A DNA stretch of 64,000 nt from Gnetum montanum (taxonomy: Eukaryota; Streptophyta; Gnetopsida; Gnetales; Gnetaceae), in assembly GCA_015680685.1 (NCBI GenBank), contig MNCI01013751.1, positions 540,898 through 604,897 on the forward strand, read 5' to 3'. Below are positions 35,241 to 46,209 of the stretch, piece after piece (positions within the stretch are counted from its first letter, which is position 1; each line of letters starts with the position of its first letter). A program made the position numbers and the translations under genes. The notes under the pieces were generated by a model. That model was not told the DNA's origin. It saw only the letters and a list, made by a program, of their open reading frames with translations, and made no database searches.

Positions 35241-35948
35241 TAGTGCGAAAAATTTAATGCCCTCTTATAACCACACCTAGAAGTGTCCTTATGTACTTAA
35301 GGAGTTGAATGTAACACATACTTGTTAAGAAAAACACACATGTTAGTACCCCCAAATTAGGAAAATGACTCTATGTACACAAAACCACAAGCTATGATTA
35401 TTCATACAATGAGATGAGATGGACTTAGAAGGGATTTTAGAAATTAGGACGTAAGGTATCTTACCATACACATAATGAATTCTTGTGTTTTATTAGTGGT
35501 TAATGTAATCATTAGCCTTTCTATCCAAGATTCAAACCAAGTCAAAACCACATTCCAGTGACATCACATTATCTCATCTCTTAGAATTACAACTATAAAC
35601 CTACCATTGTTGCTAGAAGTATTGTCACTTGGTGTATTGTCCAAGAAAGGAGTGAGTTCATGGCATGCTTTATTTTATTTTATTTTTTGTAATTTCTGAG
35701 AAGTTGCCTACCTTCAGGCATGGGTAATATGTCTTTCCACTGACATGGTAAGGTAGCACTTATTATACCCTTACTTCCATTTTTCATTAGATCTACAAGG
35801 ATATAATATAACCTAGAAAACATGATAGAACTAATAGAAGTAATCCAAGAGAATCCACAAATCCCCTTGGTGTCACACCCTTAACATTCCCACTTTGTTC
35901 TTCACTTTTCAGTTAAGGCATAATGATCACAAGTTTATTCTTAGTTGT
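35241..35948 (-). other. spacer between inverted-repeat arms, left part
   Basis: This resembles the 3' non-coding region of the family in minus orientation. It includes a GCATGGGTAATATGTCTTTCC block near 35718 and CCCCTTGGTGTCACACCC near 35860. It ends GTTGT, the left copy of the target-site duplication of element 3. The other half of this spacer is 45449-46209. Confidence 0.7.
35944..35948. repeat. target-site duplication of element 3, left copy (GTTGT)
   Basis: GTTGT immediately before LTR start TGATGAG; identical to 45449-45453. Confidence 0.92.
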
Positions 35949-36759
35949 TGATGAGTGGAGAGGTACCCCTACACTCAACCATACGAATATGAGTGTAACA
36001 TGTGCCATCCGATCAAACTCCATAGACTAAGTGCCTACACACCTCATGGAACACTTAAGGTTAATTATCCATTGTCTTCCTAGACTTGTATTTTTCACAG
36101 TGTATGGTTAAGTAAGTCCGAGGTATATGATTTTTATAGCTTTTCTATTTTATATCTTCTATGCTGATAAGGTAAAGGGTTGAAGAGACTAATTGACTAA
36201 CTTTAACTAACTAACTAAGTCTTAATTAACCTAGCATCAACATCCATTTCCACTTACTGTTCACACCCTAAACCAATGCAACCTTGGTTACCAAATGCTA
36301 GTCGTTGCTGGGATCACCAAGTGTAACACACATGCTCGAAGCAGTCATATTGAGGCACTTAACTAGGAGAGAAGGGTTGAGAGAGATTTAATGACTAGGA
36401 AAGAATTAAATGATAAATAGTAAATAATAGTAAATAAAAGTCCTAATTATCCTATTCCATGCATTGCAAGGTTTATCCAAGAAGTTCATCTTTATTGCTG
36501 TACATAAACATGTGTCTAGGTACAATATTTACTTGAATAAAGATTTGTTTACTTTGGAGCTTCTACTGTGGGCACATGGAAAATATTCTATCTCTGGAGG
36601 GATCAAACTACCAGATTTTCACTACAGTCTAGGCCTCGATTGGAAAACAAGGAAGAGCCGCCTCTTATTTATAGACTTTGCGATGCACCGTGATATCGTG
36701 TATGCGATATCGCGGGGGACGACACGATATCGTGGCCCATGCGATATCACATCCCATGA
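35949..36759 (-). repeat. 3' LTR of element 3
   Basis: It aligns with 44634-45448 end to end. The right terminus reads CCCATGA here instead of CCCATCA. The minus-strand TATA box is at about 36664-36673 (CTATAAATAA). A cluster of four GATATC words lies at 36691-36749. It is followed by TACCCCCATGA, the complement of a polypurine tract. Confidence 0.92.
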
Positions 36760-38620
36760 TACCCCCATGATTAAATAAAAACTCGTCCTTGAGTTCCTTA
36801 AAAAATATTGGGAAGGTATGGGATTATTGACTCAAATGGAACTAATGGGATGACATGTGAATGGATCATCATTATAAGACATGAAAAATCTAGAGTTCAT
36901 GACAACAAGAGTGAACACCTTATTACATTGACATCAGGCCTCATTTGACAACTGAGAGAAAGAGAGAGAGAGAAAGAAGTGTTGCTGCTGCCAATGCCAA
37001 GATCACACTTTTTGTTGTCCATCCGTAAGCGCGCTATCGATCTTGCTCCTTGCATAGCTACTTCTAACATCGCTCCATTCCATGTGTTCCTTCCAGATCC
37101 AATCTATTGTTGCATGATTGCCATCTACACACATAACACAATCTTATATTAGCAAGGGTAAATGAATTTCAATGTAGTTTATACCTTGCTTCGATGTGGC
37201 TAGGTTGTGGTATGGCTGATACGAATCTAGAGATATCATATTGGTGACTACCGAAGGTGTAGGGGTTAGGAGAAAATCGAAAAAATTGGTCCTTGTAACC
37301 CCATGACTAATTGTGAACCTCCAGTAGCGATAGAATGGAGAAAGAAAAAGAACAAGAAAGATGGAGAAAAAGAGACAAATATAACATTGATGAAATGGAT
37401 GTCAAGATGGAAATGAACAAAATAATATAGATTGCAAAAATGTTAGGGGAAAGAATTTAACTGGTGCACCAAAGAGGAATGTTAGTGGGTCCTCCCCAAA
37501 GTAGGCTCATGCCCTTAATGCCCTAACAAACCCACATTCAAAGAGTCCGTAGGCTCTGGGAATGTCATATGGAACAAGATTTAAAGTCTTAACTGCAAGA
37601 ATTTACCAAAAAGAAAACAATGCATCAACTAAAATATATACACTAATGATACAACTGGCAATGAGGTTAACAATGGAGAGAAGGATGGAGAGAAGAGAAT
37701 GGAATGGAATCCCAAGAACAAGGTGGTGTACAACCCCTTGTGTAGTTTATGATTAATGTGACTCGGAAAATCTCATTCCAACTCTGGCCTCAAAAAAAAA
37801 AAAAAACTTCCAGTGACTTCGCATTAATGCATTTGGCCAAACCATCCTCTTGAAGTAACAAGAATGCCTTCACCCAAGAGTTACCACCATTCCAACGAAA
37901 CAAGGAGGAGAGAATGGGAAGTGAGAAGGGCCTTAGTTAGAGGGAACATTTTTATTCTAGTTCTATAACTAGTGCTTGTAGCCTAAGGGATTATTTTGTC
38001 TAAGGGGTGTGCTTTGAATTCTCACTTCTTTTTTTTCTTTTCTCTCTTTTTTTTGTATTATATGTTTATGCATGAGAATCACACCATGCAAAGACTTTGT
38101 TATTTTTATTTGCTTAGCTTCTTGATGATTGAGTAATGTCCAAACAGTAAGAAAACTCAGGAAGAAAACATCCAAGCACCCAAGAGGATGGCCAAGAAAA
38201 AAGCATCAAGTTCCCTTGAAGTCACACTCTTTTCAATCCTTGAGTCCTTCATTAGTTTGAGAAATGCCTAGTCACCGATTCGTTATAGTTCTTATTATGA
38301 AAGGGACTATACATTTCCAAGCTGAGAGAGACCATAGAAATCTATGGATGTATGGATGAAGTGAACTCATTGCCTGCTATATCAAAAGAAATATACCTTA
38401 GTATCAACATCATTACTTAAAGGTAAAAATCAAACATTAGCAATTAGTATAAAAATAGTTCATACCATCATGGAGAATACTTATTAGGTGACAAACTTAC
38501 AGGGTGGATAACACACACACACAAAATGAAAAAGTATAACGATGATGTAAAAAAAATAAGAAAAGTTAAAGAAATTTGGAAAAAAAAACCATGTAAAACA
38601 AAAACTTAAAAATAATTGAG
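36760..38620 (-). other. 3' non-coding region of element 3
   Basis: No coding motif. It holds a GA-rich run (36958-36980), the family block TCCTCCCCAAAGTAGGCTCATGCCC at 37490 (match to 25339 and, in reverse, 56690), an A run at 37791-37806, and an AC run at 38509-38523. Athila elements often keep an env-like frame here. I cannot find one. Confidence 0.65.
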
Positions 38621-38629
38621 GGCCTCAAT

Positions 38630-39850
38630 TTATTAACACAGGTGGCCATCTCCCCCATGAGTGAATGGAAAGGAAGATATCCAAAATAAGGAGTGTGGTT
38701 GTCCGCTACGAGAGGTGTGAGTTGTATTGGCTGATCTTGGTGCATGGAAAGGTTTGGTTTGTTGTACATTGACCAGTAATCGTTTATCAGGTGTTTTGGG
38801 CTTGTATATTGTCATGGCTCCCAAGGGAAAGGTCATATGGATAATGTAGGGTCCTTCCCACAATGTTTGAAATTTCATACATTGGGGTACATGTGAAAGA
38901 TTCCAGTAAAGGACCTTGTCTCTAGGCTGGTATTTAACCTTTCAAATTTTTGAGCATGACATTGTTTATTGTATGCCTTGTGTATCTCGTTTGATGATAG
39001 GGCAACCAATCGATTCTCTTCTAGCATGTGTAGAGATGCCAATCGTTGTTTTTATGTTAGATTGAGATCAAGGTGGAGGTCACATGCCATGGATAGTATA
39101 TGGAGTTCCATTTGAATTGGAAGTTTTGGGAGTTTTCCATACACCAACTCATAGGAGAGTAGCCTGTAGGGAGTTTTAAAGTGGAGCGGTATGCCCAGAG
39201 AGCATCATTTAGTTTCATGCTCCAATCTCGCCTAAATTTGCTAATTGTTCTTGTTAATATTCTCGTAATCTCCTGATTGGTGACCTTGGCTTGGCCATTA
39301 GCATGGGGGTGATAAGGTGTGATCAATTTATGTTCCACCCCTAAGCGTTCCATCAACTTGCAAAAGGTTGCACCCGTAAAATGTGTTCCATTGTCAGAGA
39401 TGAGTGCACACAGCACACCAAATCTATTTACGATTTGTTGTTGTACAAATTGTGTAGCTGTAGATGATGTGCAATCTGTTATAGTAGCTGCTTCAGCCCA
39501 TTTGGTTAAATAGTCAACGGTAATAATAATATAAGCTTTCCCATTGGACATCGGTGTAATAGGCCCCATAAAATTAATTCCCCAAATATCAAAGGGTTCT
39601 AAGGGTTGAATCCATTGTTGTGGACCCTCCATTCTAGTAGTCATTCCACCATCCTGTTAACAGTGCTCACAGGATTGGACAAATTGATGGGCATCCTGAA
39701 ATAACATTGGCCAGTAATATCTTGCAAGCAGGATCTTAATGGTTGTTCATCTCCTTGGATAGTGGCCCCCACAGGGACCCGCATGAGCATCCCGGAGAAC
39801 CCTTAATTGATCCTCATTAGGTACACACCATCGAATGAAGCCATCAAGGT
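38630..39850 (-). pseudogene. integrase of element 3 (two catalytic residues lost)
   Basis: The zinc-finger part is near 39850-39650 and the catalytic core is open from 39644 to 39057: WGINFMGPITP, ISDNGTHFTGATF, ITPYHPHANGQAKVTN, LNDALWAYRSTLKLPTG. In active relatives these motifs read WGIDF and NGQAEV, so the first Asp is Asn and the final Glu is Lys. Only the middle Asp is left. The C-terminal part (WEGPYIIHM...GAMTIY, 38878-38633) ends with THGGDGHLC. Both changes are G-to-A on the coding strand. The enzyme would have joined cDNA to host DNA. Confidence 0.88.
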
Positions 39851-39941
39851 AGAATTTATAGAGTTGTCCCTTGATTTCCATGAAGTACTTGATTTTATGA
39901 AGAAACTGTTGTTTCTTCCTTAAATCTAACCCCTGAGGTGT

Positions 39942-40560
39942 TTATTGGGAAAGAAGATAAGTAAAAATGCTACTATACCAATTTGTTCCCATGGGTTGGT
40001 TACTTATTACACTAGCAAAGAGGGTTTTGTTAGGAAAATGATTAGATACAGCATATTCATCCTCTTTGTTGTCCCAACGCAACCAAGATAAATGATCGGC
40101 AACACCATTCTCGGTGCCCTTTCGATCTACTATTGTTAAATCGAACTCTTGAAGGATTACCAACCAATGTATAATACGAGGACTAACCGTTGGCTTGTTC
40201 ATGAGGAACCAAATTGCACTATGATCTGTATGAATGTACACTTTGTAGCCCAACACATAGTGCCTAAATTTATCCAGTGCAAACACTACAGCCATTAATT
40301 CCTTTTTGGTGGTGGTGTAGTTGATTTATGCACTAGCAATACTCTTACTCGCATAGTGGATGTAATAAGGGCATTTTTGTTAATCTAACTGTGTTAGTAT
40401 GGCTCCTAAGGCATAATTAGATGCATCAGTCATGATATGAAATGATCTGGACTAGTCGGGGGCTTGTAGAATAGGGGTTTCCACAAGCCTTTGTTTTAGA
40501 GTTTGGAATGCTCATTCACATTCCCTGGTCCATTCGAAGGATGCATCTTTTTTCGTTAAT
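39942..40560 (-). pseudogene. RNase H of element 3
   Basis: On the minus strand this reads MTDASNYALGAIL (about 40430), KKELMAVVFALDKFRHYVLG (about 40290), VYIHTDHSAIWFLMNK (about 40230) and TENGVADHLSWLRW (about 40090). The catalytic Asp of TDAS, Glu of KKEL and Asp of HTDH are present. An in-frame stop separates the first motif from the open part that begins at 40295. It lies between RT and integrase as usual for Ty3/gypsy pol. Confidence 0.86.
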
Positions 40561-41585
40561 TCTACCAACGATTTGGAAATCTTGGAGAAGTTCTCAATGA
40601 ATCTCTTGTAGTAGCCAATGTGTCCAAGGAATGACCAAATATCTTTGACTATTTATGGTTGTCGAGTGATTCCTTGGATAACCTTTACTTTTTCCAGATC
40701 CACCTCTATTCTTGATTGAGAGATCTTATGCTCCAGTACTATGCCCTCTTGAACCATCAAATGGCTTTCCTGCTAGTTGAGCTTTAGATTGGTTTCAATG
40801 CATCATTTTAGCACCTTCTCTAATCGGTCTAGAGCTTGATCAAAGCTTGTACCATAAGTGGAGAAGTCATCCATAAAGACTTCCACTCCATTTCCTATTT
40901 GTTGTTGAAAAATTCTTAGGACTAAACATTGGAATGTGACGGGAGCATTGCACAAGCCAAATGGATTTTGCTTATATGAAAACGTTTCCCAGGGACTGAT
41001 GAACATCGTTTTGGCTTGATCTTCTGGTGCTATTCATATTTGATTATATCCACTATACCCATCCAGAAAACTATAATAGCGATGCCTCGCTATAGTGTCT
41101 AGGACTTGGTCGATGAACGGCAACGGAAAATGATCTTTGAATGTTGCCATGTTCAGTAGCCTAAAATCTATACATACCCTCCATTTACCTCCTTTCTTAG
41201 GCATGATTACTAGAGGACTAAACCATTCACTATAAGAAATGGGATATATGAACCTGACCTTGAGGAGCTGTTCTATCTCTTCTTTCACTGCTTGTTTCAA
41301 TTTCGGGTTCAATCGCCTCTATGGTTGCTTCTGAGGCTTCATGGAGGGGTCCATGTAAATCCTATGCTGGCATATCCTAGGGTCTATTCCGATTATCTTG
41401 GGGTATGACCAAGCAAAGGCTTTTGACCATTTATTGATGATCTTTAATAGGCTTTCTTTTTTCTTGGGGACAAGTTTTGCGTTGAAAATTACCAGTTCTC
41501 CATTTTCAAGGTTCATGTGTTCCAAACTGGTGGGCAATGGTTTTAGGTCTAGGGGCTCTTGTCTAAATTCCTCAGGAATCTCCAA
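40561..41585 (-). pseudogene. reverse transcriptase of element 3
   Basis: Three open segments in sequence: 41585-41319 (N-terminal, AFAWSYPKIIGIDP), 41312-41034 (FIYPISYSEWFSPLVIM, KGGKWRVCIDFRLLNMATFK, DHFPLPFIDQVLDTIARH) and 41006-40803 (ETFSYKQNPFGLCNAPVTFQ, VEVFMDDFSTYGTSFDQALD). The FMDD catalytic box is intact, as is the Asp in VCIDFR. Single stops divide the segments, so only a few base changes separate it from a full domain. The FMDD form rather than YVDD is common in Athila elements. Confidence 0.9.
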
Positions 41586-41591
41586 CTTCCC

Positions 41592-42250
41592 CTAATTAAT
41601 GTTTTTGGAGTTAAGGGCTGGAAGTTGGCAACAGACTTGCTCTAGTACGTCTGTGCTTTCAATGTAAGCACTAGTTATCCCCTCAGTTAGTTTCATGCAT
41701 GTTATTGAGTTGCTCCCTGGATCAACCATCAACCATTGGGTGTCTTCTTGTTGTGTGGTTGCTGCATATAGGCACTTTTGTATGTCGATATCTTGTACAC
41801 ACCGATTCCATGCAGGCAATGTTAAACTATGCATCACCCATGATTTCTGCATGCAATGACACCTTGTGTCACCATATGCGATGCATGGAACTCTCTTCCT
41901 CTCAATCTTCCCAAAAGTATTTTTCTTAGATATTTCTAGGAAAATATTGTGGATTCCTAGGCATGCATCAATTATACTAAGCCATGCCCTTCCCATTATT
42001 ATTAGGAAATCCCCTTTGTCATTGTTTATTTGAATCACTAGGAAATTAGTTGGATATGACCAACCACCCACGGTGGTAACAATGTTCTCAACCTATCCCA
42101 AAGGAATAGTGATAGATTGGTCAGCCAGCTCTAAGCGAATATTTCTCTTCTTGAGTGGAGGTAGGTTCTAGGTTTTATACAATTCTTGTGAGATTAAGTT
42201 GACTTTAGAGCCTGAGTCAAGAAAAGCCTTATGAGGTTCATTACTAGTGA
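41592..42250 (-). pseudogene. protease of element 3
   Basis: On the minus strand FLDSGSKVNLIS near 42215 is the retropepsin active site (D-S-G intact). After two TAG stops, one at a probable former Gln (PLG-stop-VENI), an open frame starts at 42071 with FLIIMGRAWLSIIDA, the second conserved protease segment. It runs into the linker before RT. It would process the gag-pol polyprotein. Confidence 0.85.
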
Positions 42251-42937
42251 CCTAAAGATGAATTAGGGGGCTCCAAAGATCAGATAATTTCTTGGGAATG
42301 TGGCTTACCTTAATCTAGTCAATTATGGTATGTGTTAACATAACCATATGCATTGGGTGCGATTTTTTTTTCAAGGGGATCCCGAAACTTTATTTGGTAC
42401 GGTGGTGTTTAGATGTTCAACCACTTGTGAGGGTGAGGGCTTAGTTGGATTGTTGGTTCTGAAGAAAGGTCTTTTTGGCATAAAATTTTTAGGACCAACT
42501 GAGAATTAAGGATTGGAAGCCCTCGTGACATTGGGTTGTTGCAGTTGAGTGGGAAATACCCTTGGCATTGTTGGAGTGGTTGGTGGTGGAGCTACCGGCA
42601 TGAGAGGTGTGGATGGATTTGGAGGATGGTATACATGTGGAGCATCCCTACTGGGTGGGGAAGTCTAATAATATTCCTAAACTGGGTGGTGATGTTGTGG
42701 AGTTGCATAACCCATAGGATCACTTGGAGAAATTGGTTGCTGCACGTAATATCCATAAGGATTGGGCTACCAGTAAGGGTAGTATTGTTTTGGCAGTGGC
42801 ATCCCCCATGACTATGGGTATTGCCACTGCTGATGTTGCCTGATGGGTTGTGGTGGAGTTCCACTTGGATAGTATGTTAATGGTTGGTGGAACTGTCTTA
42901 GGTTACCTTGAGGATCCGGTAACCTCTGGGGTGTCTA

Positions 42938-44425
42938 CTATCTGTCAAGTCTCGGGTTGAGTGCATACACTCCAGACTCTTGTAGATGTGAGATTATTGG
43001 ACAACATCCCTTAGGATGGTCATATTGGTAGATCTCACATCCACCGTCATCGTCTGTGTCTGAGTCCACAACCTCATCGGAGATAGTTATTTTCCCCTTA
43101 CCCTTGTCACGTGCAGGGCTGGAATCTCTCCACTTTTTCTTGTCCTTGTCACTACTTCGTTCCTCTTTGAAGTCCTCTATGATTTTCAGGACAAGTTCAA
43201 GTCTATTATCCAAGGAGTCCTGTATTTGATCTACCTTATCCACCAGTTCTATTGTTATCTTTTGAAGTAGTAAGGATTTTCTGTTCACCAACTCTTCAAG
43301 TGGTGACTCATCCTCTTCATCACAAAATCTCATTCCCTTCTTTTGAAGAGAGGGATCACGGTTATATTCTTCCACACTTTTTCTTTTTTGTAGCTCCCCT
43401 TCTTCTTTGGCTACTTGTTCCAACAATTTGTGAATTTCATGGAATCTAAGTTCTGATAGTCTCCCTTGGGCATAAGTCCCAAGGGTTCTCCTAGTTTCAT
43501 ATCTTAGCCCATCCACGAGATGGCGTAGTTGATCCCGTTGTACGTAACCATGGCCTGAGCAATGATGTAACAATGCATAGTAGTGGCCCATGGTAGCATC
43601 CAAGGGTTCATGAATACCTTGCTTCCATCCTTGGATCTACTTACGCAAGTTAGACACTCGAGAGTACATTTGATACTTATCGTTGAAGAGTTCTAACATC
43701 GTACTCCACCTCCTAATGGTTTTCAGCTCTAAGGACCAGTACCAACTCTTTGCTTCCTTTATGAGTGTCCTGGAAAACAACTTTAGTTTTTTCCACTCAT
43801 TTTCTATGTTTTGCAAGGCGTAGGCATCATGGAATTCCTATAAATGATTTTGCAGATCGGCGTTGTATCCCCCTTCGAAGCATGGGATATTGTTCATGTC
43901 TAAGTGCTTGATCCGACTATCCTTTTGATGCCTTGTTGGGATTCTCACTACCTCCATTATATCTAGCATGCTTCGAGTGGCAAGTAGGGGTTAGTCATGA
44001 TCATCTCTTTCATGACGTCTATGATGTCTACGTTTTTCCCTACTTTCCCTTCATTCATGCCTTGATTCTCTTGACTACCCTCGTCCTGTCTCTCGACTCT
44101 CTCGTTGAGGTCTCTCATTTTGTTTACCCTTATCCTCTCCATTATGCTCTTGATGATTGCACCTTGATGTGGAAGGAGAGGATGAATGATGTGATGAAGG
44201 TGAAGAAGAAGGAGAACTATCACCATGACGATGTTTCTTACCTTCTCTTGTATGGCTTCGGCCCCAATCATGATGATGATCTGAGTGCCCGTCCTTGTCG
44301 TGTGTTGTTGTTCCCTCAGTTAATAGTTGGTGTTCATAGGGATCAGAACCAGGGTTGTGTATTTTGGAGCATAGGTTTTGATACCCCACCTCCTGATTAT
44401 CATTAGGAGGGGGAACATCTTTCAA
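42938..44425 (-). pseudogene. gag of element 3
   Basis: The N-terminal part (44425-44075) is His/Ser/Asp/Arg-rich and low in complexity. The core, about 43900-43300, reads GGYNADLQNHL, WKKLKLFSRTL, SWYWSLELKTIRRWSTML, YQMYSRVSNLRK, CSGHGYVQRDQLRHLVDGL, ETRRTLGTYAQGRL. The last 220 codons (43603-42938) are open, ending with charged text and DGGCEIYQYDHPKGC. A Pro/Gln/Gly-rich linker toward protease follows (42900-42250). Upstream, 190 bases separate it from the primer-binding site. There is no CCHC knuckle, as usual for Athila gag. Confidence 0.86.
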
Positions 44426-44613
44426 TAGAGAACCCGTGATAAGTGGTTCACCATCTCCAATTTCACTTAGGACATGCGGGACCTCTTACATTATGTCTTA
44501 TTAAGTGTGCTATTTAACCATTATATAATTTTTTGTTGATTAACCCTAAGGTTTGTTTAAGCTCCCAATGATGTGAGTAATTTCCTATGTTCTACTTAGC
44601 GCACAAACACTTA

Positions 44614-44633
44614 GTCCCCGACAACGATGCCAA
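44614..44633 (-). promoter_or_regulatory. primer-binding site of element 3
   Basis: The minus strand reads TTGGCATCGTTGTCGGGGAC, immediately inside the 5' LTR. It is one or two bases from the TTGGCGCCGTTGTCGGGGA-type site well known in Athila elements. The related site in element D is at 52661. Confidence 0.9.
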
Positions 44634-45448
44634 TGATGAGTGGAGAGGTACCCCTACACTCAACCATACGAATATGAGTGTAACACACACGATCCAGTCG
44701 AACTCCGTAGACTAAGTGCCTACACGCCTCATGGAGCACTTGAGGTTAATTATTCGTTGTCTTCCCAAACTTACTTGTATTTTTCATGGTGTATGGTTAA
44801 GTAAGTCCGAGGTATATGATTTTTATAGCTTTTCTGTTTTATATCTCCTATGTTGATAAGGTAAAGGGTTGAAGAGACTAATTGACTAACTTTAACTAAC
44901 TAACTAAGTCTTAATTAACCTAGCATCAACATCCGTTCCCACTTACCATTCACACCTTGAACCAATGCAACCTTGGTTACCAAATGCGAGTTGTTGCTGG
45001 GATCACCAAGTGTAATGCACGTGCTTGAAGCGGTTGTACTTAGGCACTTAACTAGGAGAGAAGGGTTGAGAGAGATTTAATGACTAGGAAAGCATTAAAT
45101 GATAAATAGTAAATAATAGTAAATAAAAGTCCTAATTAGCCTATTCCATGCACTACAAGGTTTATCCAAGAAGTTCGTCTTTATTACCGTACACAAACAT
45201 GTGTTCAGGTCCAATATTTGCTCGAATAAAGATTTGTTCACTTTGGAGCTCCTACTATGGCCACATGGAAAATATTCTATCTCTGGAGGGATCAAATTGC
45301 TAGAGTTTCACTATGGTCTAGGCATCGATTGGAAAACAAGGGAGAGTTGCCTCTTATTTATAGACTTTGTGGCACACTGCGATATCACGTACGCAATATC
45401 GCAGGGGACGATGCGATATCATGGCCCATGCGATATTGTGTCCCATCA
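44634..45448 (-). repeat. 5' LTR of element 3
   Basis: 815 bp, TGATGAG...CCCATCA. The minus-strand TATA box is near 45354-45363. GATATC words at 45383-45435 are partly mutated (CAATATC, GATATT) relative to the other LTR. Confidence 0.92.
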
Positions 45449-46209
45449 GTTGTATAGTGAGAAAAATATCATTATGGCCATGATAAGAACCTCTTATTAA
45501 TGGGATGGATGAATGGATGGTGTGGGCTCACTGTTCAAATAATTAGTCCCTTAGTGCTTGATAATACAGAGAAATCTTTACTTTATTCATTATGTGGTTT
45601 ATTAATGATTAAAATTATTTACAAAGAAAATGAAAACAAAGTATGAAAAAGATAGTAAGAATTGGAAAAAGATGTAAAGAATGGAAAATCATTAAAGAAG
45701 TGAAAAATGTAGAAGAATGTTAAAAATTGAAGAAGTAAAAAATTATACAATACTTAAAAAGTATTAAAGAATGTGTAAAATGAAAAATTCAATATAGTAC
45801 CTATGGTTCTAGATTGACACCCCCATGACTATCATTAAGATCAATTAAATGGAAGATGGAACACATAGTAGACTATTGGGTAGGTTGGATAAACTTCTTG
45901 GAAGATTCATAATAAAGTTTGACTTGTTGGATATTGATAGAAATAAGCTTATGTGGACAAGATGGGTGATAGATATGTAGGGCACTAGATGGATAAATGG
46001 CTTGCACAATGTATGGTCCCTCCCAAAGTGTCTAAAATTTAGCTTTTTAGGGTAAATGACTAGGATTATAATAAAGAACCTTGTCACCTAGTTGTATAGT
46101 GACATGCTTTATTCATGTATCATGCCTAAGTGTAGAGTAATGCTTATGGACTTCACTACTCATGAGTGCTACTACCCTATTCTCATCTAAAAGATTCAAG
46201 TTCATAAGA
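45449..46209 (-). other. spacer between arms, right part: 3' end of element C pol and its polypurine tract
   Basis: It begins with GTTGT (target-site duplication). On the minus strand 46087-45845 encodes the pol C-terminus (YYNPSHLPKK, WEGPYIVQAIYP with stops, SHGG near 45830), so pol ended here. ACACCCCCATGAC at 45821 is the complement of a purine tract. The left arm lacks this sequence, so the right arm holds the parental copy of this part. Confidence 0.7.

Larger units (their letters stand above)
35949..45448 (-). mobile_element. complete Athila-like Ty3/gypsy retrotransposon (element 3)
   Basis: The element is 9.5 kb with LTRs of 811 and 815 bp ending TGATGAG...CCCAT(C/G)A. It is flanked by perfect 5 bp repeats GTTGT at 35944-35948 and 45449-45453. 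On the minus strand: primer-binding site 44614-44633, gag 44425-42938, protease, RT, RNase H and integrase to about 38630, polypurine tract near 36762. The TTGGCATCGTTGTCGGGGAC primer-binding site, the FMDD RT box and overall order fit the Athila lineage. No extra env-like frame is visible between integrase and the 3' LTR. The LTRs differ at about one base in ten in the stretch that I compared, mostly transitions, so the insertion is old. Confidence 0.93.

Noticed and set aside
38031-38056. T-rich runs as transcription terminators
   Set aside because: Poly-T and poly-A runs are common in this AT-rich DNA and have no special placement; plant RNA polymerase II does not terminate at them.
36760-38620. 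An env-like gene between integrase and 3' LTR of element 3
   Set aside because: Athila elements can have one, but no long frame or membrane-protein text is seen on either strand here.
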